From Candidatus Bathyarchaeota archaeon (GTDB taxonomy: Archaea > Thermoproteota > Bathyarchaeia > Bathyarchaeales > SOJC01), in NCBI GenBank assembly GCA_030608925.1, contig JAUWDF010000015.1:1-9491 (forward strand): a stretch of DNA of 9,491 bases, given 5' to 3'. The translations under genes and the position numbers were made by a program. The notes below the pieces were generated by a model. It worked only from the letters and a program-made list of their open reading frames with translations, had not been told where the DNA came from and made no database searches. Shown here piece by piece: positions 1 to 6,625 of the stretch. Positions within the stretch are counted from its first letter, which is position 1. Each line of letters starts with the position of its first letter.

Positions 1-34
1 ATTTGGAGTCTGTAATTGCCAACCAAACTGGACT

Positions 35-976
35 ATGGAAGACTTCATCGAAAAAGCCATCGTTAAGATAAAAAAGATCGTGGGTGATACCAAAGCCATA
101 GTAGCATTGAGCGGAGGAATAGATTCCAGCACTGTCACTGCCTTAGCGTCTAAAGCATTAGGCAGAAACCTCACAGCTGTGTTTGTAGATCATGGTTTCA
201 TGCGAGATAACGAACCTAGATTCGTAGCGGACACTTTCCGAGAATTTAATGTCAGTCTAATTTGTATTGAAGCCAGAAAAAGATTCTTAGAAAAACTCAG
301 GAGTGTAACTAACCCTGAGAAGAAGCGTAAGATAATTGGGGAAGAATTTGTACATGTTTTCGAGGAACAAGCGAAGAAAGTTGGAGCCGAATTCCTTTTA
401 CAAGGAACCATCTATCCAGATAGAATCGAGTCAGGTATTAGTAAATTTTCAGATAAGATAAAGACACATCACAATGTCGCAGGCTTACCAGAAAAAATAG
501 AGTTCAAAGCAATTGTGGAGCCACTGAAAAACTTGTACAAAGATGAAGTTCGAATCGTTGCAGAGAAATTAGGTCTACCTGAAAAAATCGTTAAACGGCA
601 ACCATTCCCAGGACCAGGGCTAGCTGTTAGAATAATTGGCGAAGTCACTCAAGAAAAACTGGACATCATAAGAAAAGCAAATAGAATTGTAGAAGAAGTA
701 ATTGAAACCGCTGGCTTAAAGGACGGATTATGGCAGTATTTTGCAGTCTTGACAGACACAAAAAGCACTGGAGTCAAAGGAGATGCTAGAGCTTATGGTG
801 ACACTATGGTGGTAAGGATTGTTGAAAGCAGAGAAGCAATGACCGCGAGTTTTGCCAAAGTGTCTTTTGATGTTCTTGAAAACATTTCTTCAAGGATAAC
901 GAATGAGTTATCCATGATTGCTAGAGTAGTCTATGATATTACGCACAAGCCACCCGCAACTATAGAATGGGAATAA
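35..976 (+). CDS. guaAb: GMP synthase (glutamine-hydrolysing), ATP-pyrophosphatase subunit B
   Basis: Adenylates XMP and aminates it to GMP, the last step of guanine nucleotide synthesis in the cytoplasm. Ammonia would come from a separate glutaminase subunit (GuaAa), which is not in this window. The 313-residue length fits the archaeal stand-alone subunit, whereas bacterial GuaA fuses both parts. The N-terminal PP-loop ATP-binding motif SGGIDSS lies at residues 26-32, followed by the VDHGFMR strand-loop. The loop PFPGPGLAVR is at 190-199. The C-terminal dimerisation/XMP-binding domain ends with the diagnostic KPPATIEWE. Inside the PPase part, the stretch GTIYPDRIESG is also typical. The ATG at 35 places the PP-loop about 25 residues in, as expected. 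Only 34 bases of upstream sequence are visible, so the promoter cannot be judged. The family call is secure; the split-subunit architecture is the strongest archaeal marker here. Confidence 0.97.
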   Translation: MEDFIEKAIVKIKKIVGDTKAIVALSGGIDSSTVTALASKALGRNLTAVFVDHGFMRDNEPRFVADTFREFNVSLICIEARKRFLEKLRSVTNPEKKRKIIGEEFVHVFEEQAKKVGAEFLLQGTIYPDRIESGISKFSDKIKTHHNVAGLPEKIEFKAIVEPLKNLYKDEVRIVAEKLGLPEKIVKRQPFPGPGLAVRIIGEVTQEKLDIIRKANRIVEEVIETAGLKDGLWQYFAVLTDTKSTGVKGDARAYGDTMVVRIVESREAMTASFAKVSFDVLENISSRITNELSMIARVVYDITHKPPATIEWE

Positions 977-1008
977 ATCGAAAAATGTAACTGTCAACTA
1001 ACACTCAC

Positions 1009-1038
1009 CCTCTTTTACTAGAGGATTATTGCATCCTC
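1009..1038 (+). other. Two mutually exclusive short hairpins downstream of guaAb
   Basis: Seen directly: CCTCT (1009-1013) can pair with AGAGG (1020-1024) across a 6-base loop, while GAGGAT (1021-1026) can pair with ATCCTC (1033-1038) across another 6-base loop. The two stems share the bases GAGG at 1021-1024, so only one can form at a time. This lies 33 bases after the guaAb stop codon. It could be a transcript 3'-end structure or part of a leader for the small gene at 1167. No long T-run follows either stem, so a classical terminator is not clearly supported. The role is inference only. Confidence 0.3.
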
Positions 1039-1069
1039 GAATACGCACACGATTCTAAACAACGTTTAA

Positions 1070-1106
1070 TAACAATAGGGGCTATTAAAAGAGAGAATTA
1101 TTGTTA
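1070..1106 (+). repeat. Imperfectly spaced inverted repeat (8-base arms)
   Basis: TAACAATA at 1070-1077 is perfectly complementary to TATTGTTA at 1099-1106, with 21 bases between the arms. The arms are A+T-rich, so an RNA stem would be weak; a dyad bound by a regulator is the alternative reading. The loop contains TATTAAAA (1083-1090), which resembles a TATA box and could serve the small gene at 1167. In an A+T-rich spacer such repeats also arise by chance. Confidence 0.25.
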
Positions 1107-1120
1107 AGAACGGGTAGACT

Positions 1121-1140
1121 ATAGCCATGAAGATAGCCAT
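1121..1140 (+). repeat. Direct repeat ATAGCCAT x2
   Basis: ATAGCCAT occurs at 1121-1128 and again at 1133-1140, spaced 12 bases start to start, just upstream of the small gene at 1167. This could be a pair of protein-binding half-sites on one DNA face, but it could equally be chance. No function is assigned. Confidence 0.2.
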
Positions 1141-1166
1141 CATATATGTTGAGAAGTGTGTGAAGT

Positions 1167-1346
1167 TTGAAGTTTAAAATTGGAGACAAGGTGAAAATCC
1201 CCGCTGATGAAAAGTTTCATCCAGAAAGAGGACATGTCGGTAGGTGTGTCTGGATAAGTGAAGACGGGAAAGCAGCAGCATTACAATGTGAAATTAGTCA
1301 TGGTGGCAAAAAGAATGTTGTCTTCAAACTACGCATAGATTCTTAG
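1167..1346 (+). CDS. Small basic KOW/SH3-like protein, 59 residues, function unknown
   Basis: This short open frame fills the gap between guaAb and the nucleotidyltransferase. It starts at TTG 1167, the first possible start after an in-frame TGA at 1161-1163, and ends at TAG 1344-1346. The product begins (M)KFKIGDKVKIPADE and contains GHVGRCVWISEDG at about residues 22-34, then NVVFKLRI near the end. The pattern of a GDKV turn, a central G-x-V-G and alternating hydrophobic strands resembles a small KOW/SH3-type beta barrel like those in ribosomal or transcription-associated proteins. That is a fold impression, not a family identification. Two Cys (27, 41) and His 18, 23 and 45 are present but form no clear zinc motif. 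There is no signal peptide or membrane segment. The Shine-Dalgarno sequence is weak. Protein-like composition and start context favour a real gene over a chance frame. Confidence 0.6.
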   Translation: MKFKIGDKVKIPADEKFHPERGHVGRCVWISEDGKAAALQCEISHGGKKNVVFKLRIDS

Positions 1347-1359
1347 AGGTTCTGCACGC

Positions 1360-1369
1360 ATAAAATTTT
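1360..1369 (+). promoter_or_regulatory. Possible TATA box for the nucleotidyltransferase gene
   Basis: ATAAAATTTT at 1360-1369 sits about 45-55 bases before the TTG start candidates at 1413 and 1419. A start site some 25 bases downstream of it would leave a leader of about 20-30 bases. No purine-rich BRE is evident immediately upstream, so this is a weak call. Confidence 0.3.
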
Positions 1370-1412
1370 TAGTCCACTACTCTAGATTCTAAGCTACAAC
1401 ACTCCGGACGAT

Positions 1413-2555
1413 TTGATTTTGAAAGCTGTAATCCTAGCTGGAGGTTTCGGCACAAGGTTGCGACCCTTAAGTTGCACAAGACCGAAACTAATCTTTCCTA
1501 TAGCTAATAGACCACTTCTCGATTTGACGCTTAGCAGATTAGCAGAACATGGTGTCAAAGAAACTATACTCGCAGTTAATTTCATGGCAGACACCTTGGA
1601 ACATGTTTTTGGAAGCTCTAGATTTGGGATGAAAATTCATTACTCCAAAGACATTATCCCGAACACCCAAGCCCAGGCAAAAGCCTGCAGCCCAAAATCT
1701 TTAGGAACAGGTGGCGCCATAAAGCAAGCTGAGAACCTGCTAGATGACAAGGAACCATTCCTTGCACTAAACGGTGACATACTGACTAACGCTAACTATT
1801 CTGCTATTGTGGAGACTCACAGAAAGCTGGAAAGCCTAGCAACCATAGCCCTTCGGAGAGTCAATAATCCAAGTCGCTATGGTATGGTCAGATTGCAGGA
1901 TGGAAGGTATATCAGTGAGTTCGTTGAAAAGCCCTCAAGTGGAGCTCCAAGTAATCTAGCAAATGCAGGGATTTACGTCTTCGAACCTCAAGTCCTGAAA
2001 CTTATCCCGAAGAGTCAAAGTTGCTCCATAGAACGGGAAATTTTCCCAAAACTTGCTAGAAAAAGAAGACTTGTTGGTCATGAGATCAGAGGTTTGTGGG
2101 TTGATGTCGGCAAGCCTTCAGATTATATTAAAGCCAACAAACTCTGGCTCAATACGCAATCAAGAGTCCATCAAAAACCTATGATAACTGGAACTGGAAT
2201 TGAAGTGTCTGCTAAATTAAAGAAAGCGGTCGCAATTGGAGAAGATGTGAAGATTAAAGGAGGGGCAATTATAGGTCCTAATGTTTCACTTGGGAAAAAA
2301 GTCTGTGTGGGTTCAGGAGTCAAAATTCGAGACTCGATAATTTTTCCAAGGACCATAATATCCGACTATTCAATTGTTGAAGGAACAGTGATAGGGGAGG
2401 CTGCCGTGATAGGGAAAAGAGTGAGAATTAGAGAAGGGTGTCTAATCGGTGACAACACAATAATTCACGATAACATAACACTTGCCAAGGACGTTAAGAT
2501 TTGTCCTTCAAAAGAGATATTTGACAACATAGTTGATTCGGGATGCGTTATATGA
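1413..2555 (+). CDS. Sugar-1-phosphate nucleotidyltransferase, mannose-1-phosphate guanylyltransferase-like
   Basis: Predicted to condense a sugar-1-phosphate with an NTP, giving an NDP-sugar plus pyrophosphate. The N-terminal Rossmann-like domain carries the nucleotide-binding signature KAVILAGGFGTRLRP (from residue 4), PK at about 25-26, LGTGGA, the metal-site LNGD near residue 122, and FVEKP. The C-terminal third (about residues 250-370) is a left-handed beta-helix of hexapeptide repeats such as AIGEDV, IIGPNV, VIGEAA and LIGDNT. The ending CPSKEIFDNI resembles eukaryotic-type GDP-mannose pyrophosphorylases (PHKSI), which favours GDP-mannose; UDP-GlcNAc or dTDP-glucose synthesis cannot be excluded. 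Length (380) fits the family. TTG 1413 and TTG 1419 are both possible starts: the second gives the common MKAVILAGG and has better spacing from GGAC at 1406-1409. The stop overlaps the next gene as ATGA, indicating translational coupling with a phosphohexomutase that would supply its substrate. Confidence 0.9.
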   Translation: MILKAVILAGGFGTRLRPLSCTRPKLIFPIANRPLLDLTLSRLAEHGVKETILAVNFMADTLEHVFGSSRFGMKIHYSKDIIPNTQAQAKACSPKSLGTGGAIKQAENLLDDKEPFLALNGDILTNANYSAIVETHRKLESLATIALRRVNNPSRYGMVRLQDGRYISEFVEKPSSGAPSNLANAGIYVFEPQVLKLIPKSQSCSIEREIFPKLARKRRLVGHEIRGLWVDVGKPSDYIKANKLWLNTQSRVHQKPMITGTGIEVSAKLKKAVAIGEDVKIKGGAIIGPNVSLGKKVCVGSGVKIRDSIIFPRTIISDYSIVEGTVIGEAAVIGKRVRIREGCLIGDNTIIHDNITLAKDVKICPSKEIFDNIVDSGCVI

Positions 2556-3934
2556 AAAATAAAACCGAGACGAAAAACATAAGGCAGCTCTTCGGAACAA
2601 ACGGTATTCGTGGCTTGGTTAACAAAGACTTAACACCAGAGTTTGCTACAACAATAGCAACATTCATAGGGAATTTCTTCAAAAAAAGGAAAATTCTCCT
2701 AGGTTATGATGGTAGAACCAGCAATACAATGATTGCCAGTGCTATAACAGCAGGACTACTTTCAACAGGATGTGATGTTTATGATGTTGGCTTGGTTTCG
2801 ACACCGTGCATCCAACTCGCTGTGAAACAACATAAAATGGATGGTGGAATCATGATTACTGCATCACACAACCCACCAGAATACAACGGGATTAAAGTAA
2901 TAGCAAAAGACGGAGTTGAGATTCCCAGAAGCGATGAACTCAAGATAGAAAAAAAATTCAACCAAGGTACATTAAAAAGGGCTGATTGGACGGGAATTGG
3001 GCAAAGATTTCAACTCCGAAATACCCCTCACGAATACAAGGAAGCTGTGAAAAATCACATCAACATAACTACGATAAAAGAAAAACATTATCACATTGTA
3101 ACAGATTCAGCAAACGGAGTAAGCAGTCTAATCGTTCCCCAGTTGCTTCGAGAATTGGGGTGCAAAGTCACTACATTGAATGCAGATATAGATGGCGCAT
3201 TTCCATCTAGACCACCAGAACCTCGACCAGAAAATCTTCAAGACCTTGCAACAACTGTACAAGCAACTGGTGCTGATTTCGGTGTAGCGTTTGACGGTGA
3301 CGCAGACAGATCAATATTCATCGATGAAAAAGGAAGGATACAATGGGGAGACCGAACTTTTGCATTAGTAGAAAAAGATTTCCTGCAAGAAAACCCTGGC
3401 GAGAAAGTGGTTACACCAGTGAGTTCGTCACAGGTAGTAAAAGATATAGCTGAAAAACATGATGGAAAATTAATCTGGACGAAGGTTGGTAGCACAATAG
3501 TCTCTCACACCATGAAAAAACTAAAAGCAAAACTAGGAGGGGAAGAAAACGGAGGTGTTTTCTACGGACCCCACCAGCCAGTACGAGACGGTGCCATGAC
3601 AACAGCATTACTTCTCAACATAATGGCAAAAAGTAATAAGACACTCTCAGAACTTCTGGATTCATTGCCTTTATATCAACTTGAGAAAGACAAAACCCGA
3701 TGCCCACACAACCAAAAAATGAGAGTACTCAAAGAACTAACTGACGATGTAAAGCATTTGAAGCCACAAACCATCGATGGTTTAAAACTATACTTCCCAG
3801 ATCAAAGCGCCATATTAATAAGACCAAGCGGAACTGAGCCTATATACCGTCTATATGCTGAAGCCAAGTCAAAGAAGAGAGCAGTCGATCTAGTAAGAGA
3901 ATACAAGAGCAAACTACAAAACCTCATAAGATAG
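2543..3934 (+). CDS. glmM: Phosphoglucosamine mutase / phosphomannomutase family (alpha-D-phosphohexomutase)
   Basis: Interconverts a hexose- or hexosamine-6-phosphate and its 1-phosphate through a phosphoserine intermediate. All four domains are recognisable. FGTNGIRG is near the N-terminus. The active-site loop TASHNPPEYNGIK carries the phosphorylated Ser at residue 108. The metal-binding loop DGDADR is at 251-256. The sugar-recognition loop GGEENGGVF is at about 331-339, and the C-terminal phosphate-binding loop RPSGTEP is near 430. The GEENGG form is the one seen in archaeal GlmM-like enzymes, but substrate specificity (glucosamine, mannose or both) cannot be fixed from sequence. Numbering is from ATG 2543. 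ATG 2552 is the more likely start, because it overlaps the upstream TGA as ATGA and has GGGA at 2540-2543 eight bases upstream. Length (about 460) is normal. Translational coupling to the upstream nucleotidyltransferase suggests one pathway to an activated sugar. Confidence 0.93.
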   Translation: MRYMKNKTETKNIRQLFGTNGIRGLVNKDLTPEFATTIATFIGNFFKKRKILLGYDGRTSNTMIASAITAGLLSTGCDVYDVGLVSTPCIQLAVKQHKMDGGIMITASHNPPEYNGIKVIAKDGVEIPRSDELKIEKKFNQGTLKRADWTGIGQRFQLRNTPHEYKEAVKNHINITTIKEKHYHIVTDSANGVSSLIVPQLLRELGCKVTTLNADIDGAFPSRPPEPRPENLQDLATTVQATGADFGVAFDGDADRSIFIDEKGRIQWGDRTFALVEKDFLQENPGEKVVTPVSSSQVVKDIAEKHDGKLIWTKVGSTIVSHTMKKLKAKLGGEENGGVFYGPHQPVRDGAMTTALLLNIMAKSNKTLSELLDSLPLYQLEKDKTRCPHNQKMRVLKELTDDVKHLKPQTIDGLKLYFPDQSAILIRPSGTEPIYRLYAEAKSKKRAVDLVREYKSKLQNLIR

Positions 3935-3944
3935 CAAAGTTCAA

Positions 3945-3959
3945 CAGAAACTTTTAAAC
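3945..3959 (+). promoter_or_regulatory. BRE/TATA promoter for the dehydrogenase-like/oxidoreductase pair
   Basis: CAGAAA (3945-3950, BRE-like) is followed directly by CTTTTAAAC (3951-3959, TATA-like), 11 bases after the phosphohexomutase stop codon. The archaeal spacing rule predicts a start site near 3978-3982. This makes TTG 3972 an unlikely start for the following gene and suggests the sugar block is transcribed as two units. Confidence 0.5.
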
Positions 3960-4016
3960 CCGTAATCACTTTTGACTGTGGCAGCTATTCCTGTTGGTGA
4001 AAGATTGGGCACAATC

Positions 4017-5378
4017 ATGAACCTTGCTGACGCCAGCCATGACACCCTTAGAAAAAATCAAAACAACATAATAAGCATCTTCGAATGCAATGGAATAGGC
4101 ATGCTACAAGCCTGTATTTTTGCAAAAGCGGGATACACAGTCATAGGAGTTGTGTTAAATCCTCACACCAGAAAGCAGATTGAGAAAAGTAGCCTCCAAC
4201 TCAAAGCAAACAAGATAGTACAGCAACTCAGAAGATATATGAAGGAAGGTCTTTTCTCCTTATCTGCAGATGCTAGAGCAGCTGCATCCAAGAGTGACAT
4301 CATTCTTATTGTAGTTCAGCCATGCATTGATAAGAGAAAAAAACCCGACTATTCACCGATAGAAAAAATGTGCAAGGATATAGGAATGGGCATAAAAAGA
4401 GGTTCTTTGATCCTTTTCACTGGTATGACGGGTCCTAGCACGGTCGAAGGCTCACTACGAGAAATCCTCGAAATAACATCTGGATTAACAGCTGGAGAGG
4501 ATTTTAGTTTGGCATTCAGCTCAATCGACCTGAACCCAAAGGATTTATCCGCCCAAACCTCCAAACCTCTGAGATTTATCGGCGCAATAGACCAAGCAAG
4601 CCTTGCAGTAACAGACAATGTTTTAGAAAGTATCGAAGATTCGGAAATTGTGAAAGTCAGCAATATAAGAACCGCTGAAGCGATAAATCTTTTTCGAAGG
4701 GCAAGAGCTGCCACAAATCTAGCATTAACAAATGAATTTGCACTCTTATGTGAAAGACTAAACATTGACTTTCTTGAAGTCCTGAATGCTCTACAAAAAG
4801 ATACCATTTTGGAAACACCCTTCCCAGGTATAGCGTCCAATTCGGTTCGAAGAGCTTCATACATTCTGCAAGACGAAGCTGAAAACGTAGATCTTAAACT
4901 ACGACTGATAAGTCTGTCCAGAAAAATCAACGACGAAATCATAGACCATGCTTTTCGCTTGGTTAAAGAGCTTCTGAAAATAAGGAAAAAAACAGTAAGT
5001 AGAGCAAAAATCTCAATCCTTGGAATTTCAGGACTCGAAAACCAAAAAGCCCCACCCAGACTATTGACAAGAAAATTTGTAGATCTTCTACAAAGAAAAG
5101 TGAGAAAAGTCCAAGTCTATGATCCCTTTTTCTCAAAAAAAGAGCTGATAGAGCTTGGTCTCGAAGCAGAAACATTTTCAAAAGTTTGTGAGAGTACCGA
5201 TTGTGTGATAGTTATGGTTGGTCATTCAAAATTTGAAAGACTAAACCTGAGAAATATCCGACTCCTAGCGAGAAAGAATCCAGCCTTACTAGACCTAGGT
5301 TACATCTTAGATCCTCATAAGGTAGAGAAATATGGATTTGCATACCGAGGATTCGGCAGGGGGATTTGGTCCAAATGA
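4017..5378 (+). CDS. Degenerate UDP-glucose/UDP-ManNAc dehydrogenase-family protein, probable pseudoenzyme
   Basis: Full-length relative of UDP-glucose/GDP-mannose/UDP-ManNAc dehydrogenases: N-terminal Rossmann domain, central helical dimerisation domain (ALTNEFALLCERLNID) and C-terminal UDP-binding domain ending YRGFGRG. Numbered from ATG 4017, the family's key residues are lost. GxGxxG is ECNGIG (residues 23-28) with only the last Gly in register. The ribose-binding Asp after beta-2 is Val46. The Glu of SPERV is Ile170. The catalytic Lys is Asn224 and its Asn partner Arg228. The catalytic-Cys motif GGHCIPVDP is ASNSVRRAS (273-281), placing Ser276 at the Cys. KPxTDDxR is also absent. Yet the frame is intact over about 454 residues, so it is probably maintained. 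The function is unknown: a structural, regulatory or sugar-binding partner is inferred. Start uncertain: TTG 3972, GTG 3978 and TTG 4005 (GGTGA at 3996-4000) are in-frame alternatives. Its stop overlaps the next ATG. Confidence 0.85.
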   Translation: MNLADASHDTLRKNQNNIISIFECNGIGMLQACIFAKAGYTVIGVVLNPHTRKQIEKSSLQLKANKIVQQLRRYMKEGLFSLSADARAAASKSDIILIVVQPCIDKRKKPDYSPIEKMCKDIGMGIKRGSLILFTGMTGPSTVEGSLREILEITSGLTAGEDFSLAFSSIDLNPKDLSAQTSKPLRFIGAIDQASLAVTDNVLESIEDSEIVKVSNIRTAEAINLFRRARAATNLALTNEFALLCERLNIDFLEVLNALQKDTILETPFPGIASNSVRRASYILQDEAENVDLKLRLISLSRKINDEIIDHAFRLVKELLKIRKKTVSRAKISILGISGLENQKAPPRLLTRKFVDLLQRKVRKVQVYDPFFSKKELIELGLEAETFSKVCESTDCVIVMVGHSKFERLNLRNIRLLARKNPALLDLGYILDPHKVEKYGFAYRGFGRGIWSK

Positions 5379-6337
5379 GCAAACTTAGGGTAGCTGTTGT
5401 CGGAGTAGGTTTCTGGGGCAAGAATCACGCTAGAGTTTTCAGCGAGCTTCCAGATACAGAGCTGACAGCAATATGTGATCTTGATTTAGCAAGGGCAAAA
5501 ATCATCGCTGAGAAGTATGGAGTACAAGCTTTCAAAGACACCCGAAAAATGCTTAGGATCACGAACATTGACGCGGTCAGCATTTGTACGTGGACAACGA
5601 CTCATGCGGTTGAGGCCTTTAGGGTGCTGAAAGCTGGAAAGCATGCCCTTGTCGAAAAACCTTTGGCAAGCACAATAAGAGAAGCTAAGAAAATAGTGGC
5701 CATTGCAAAGCAAAACAAGACCCATCTAATGGTAGGGTTTATTGAAAGATTCAACCCAGGCATCCAACGGGCGAAGTCAATGATGAAAGAAGGAGCAATT
5801 GGTGAACTTGTTTCAGCTACTGCAAGGAGAGTTTCCCAGTGGCCCGAAAGAATCGGTGACGTTGGAGTAGTAAAGGATTATGCCATTCACGAAATAGATA
5901 TCATGCGAAATATCTTTGAAGAAGACCCAAAAACAGTCTATGCCAGAGTCGGAAACTTGAAACATAAGAAATTTGAAGATTATGCACAGATTATGCTCAC
6001 ATTTAAACACGGGAAAACAGCATTTATAGAAGCTAACTGGTTGACACCGTATAAGATACGAGATCTAACACTTACAGGCAGTGAAGCGATTCTTTCACTC
6101 GACTACATTAAGCAGGAAATTACAGTGGAAACTTCTGAAAGGACACTGAAGCCAAGGTATGAGTGGAAAGAGCCATTGAAGTTGGAATTGCAGCATTTCG
6201 CAAAAAGCATTCTTGCTGACAAGGAACCCGAAGTCACAGGTATTGATGGTCTAAAAGCGCTAATGATCGCAGAAGCAGCTATGAAATCATCTGAGCTCGG
6301 AAAATCAGTTCATCTTAAACTTGAAAAAATAACCTAA
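5375..6337 (+). CDS. Gfo/Idh/MocA-family NAD(P)-dependent oxidoreductase, probably NDP-sugar 3-dehydrogenase-like
   Basis: A 320-residue oxidoreductase with an N-terminal Rossmann fold, VAVVGVGFWGKNHARVF (intact GxGxxG), followed by the family signature EKP at residues 94-96 (Lys95 being the usual catalytic/cofactor Lys). GFIERFNP follows, then the motif D168-YAIH172-EID, whose His is the usual catalytic residue. The GFIERFNP and VGVVKDYAIHEID stretches resemble archaeal proteins annotated as UDP-N-acetylglucosamine 3-dehydrogenase (GnnA-like) and the WlbA/WbpB group. That makes oxidation of an NDP-hexosamine or its uronate plausible, but the substrate is inferred. ATG 5375 is chosen over TTG 5366 because it forms an ATGA overlap with the upstream stop and has AGGGGGA at 5358-5364 ten bases upstream. 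Co-translation with the degenerate dehydrogenase suggests a shared task. No aminotransferase or acetyltransferase partner is visible here. Its stop lies two bases from that of the opposing Trm112 gene. Confidence 0.9.
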   Translation: MSKLRVAVVGVGFWGKNHARVFSELPDTELTAICDLDLARAKIIAEKYGVQAFKDTRKMLRITNIDAVSICTWTTTHAVEAFRVLKAGKHALVEKPLASTIREAKKIVAIAKQNKTHLMVGFIERFNPGIQRAKSMMKEGAIGELVSATARRVSQWPERIGDVGVVKDYAIHEIDIMRNIFEEDPKTVYARVGNLKHKKFEDYAQIMLTFKHGKTAFIEANWLTPYKIRDLTLTGSEAILSLDYIKQEITVETSERTLKPRYEWKEPLKLELQHFAKSILADKEPEVTGIDGLKALMIAEAAMKSSELGKSVHLKLEKIT

Positions 6338-6339
6338 CT

Positions 6340-6621
6340 CTATTTCTCACCCTGTGCGAAATTGAAAGGTTTACCTTTCGAAAGGATTTCCTTTGGGACT
6401 TGGCTCCTCCATTTTTTCAAGAAAGGCAATTCATCCTTTTCCTTACGAAGCTCGTCTGGAAGCAATTCAGGAATCTCATCACGAATGGGATACCACCTCA
6501 GACACTTAGGACATATTATAAGTCCCTCAGAGATCTCCTCATGTTCCTCGAACACATGGAGTTCAAGAGGGTAGTACTTATCAATAGGACATGCCAGAAT
6601 GTCCATCAGTTTTCTCTTCAT
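6340..6621 (-). CDS. Trm112-family zinc-binding methyltransferase activator
   Basis: A 93-residue protein matching the Trm112/UPF0434 family, whose members act as small obligate partners that stabilise several SAM-dependent methyltransferases acting on tRNA, rRNA and release factor. It begins MKRKLMDILACPIDKYYPLEL, has CPKC at residues 37-40 and continues YPIRDEIPELLPDE, the standard family ending of the zinc-fold core. About 30 charged residues follow. The first metal motif reads CPID (11-14), with Asp where CPxC is usual, so the zinc site would be three Cys plus Asp, or altered. The start at 6621 is fixed by a strong Shine-Dalgarno AAGGAGGC (complement of 6628-6635), seven bases upstream. 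A longer frame opening at 6702 would begin upstream of the predicted promoter. The gene is monocistronic here, converging on the oxidoreductase and diverging from the polymerase. Confidence 0.88.
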   Translation of the reverse strand: MKRKLMDILACPIDKYYPLELHVFEEHEEISEGLIICPKCLRWYPIRDEIPELLPDELRKEKDELPFLKKWRSQVPKEILSKGKPFNFAQGEK

Positions 6622-6625
6622 CCAT

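Noticed and set aside
977..1166. tRNA or other structured RNA gene in the spacer after guaAb
   Set aside because: No T-loop (GGTTCGAATCC-like) consensus, acceptor stem or CCA end could be found; only short hairpins are present.
1127..1177. 16-codon ATG frame overlapping the start of the small gene, considered as a leader peptide or frameshifted N-terminus
   Set aside because: The TTG at 1167 already gives a natural protein start (KFKIGDKVKI). The short frame shows no regulatory codon run, and no slippery sequence is evident.
4349..4942. 197-residue minus-strand frame inside the dehydrogenase-like gene
   Set aside because: It is low-complexity and rich in Ser/Arg/Leu, typical of an antisense shadow, with no motif. 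The plus-strand frame has end-to-end family similarity.
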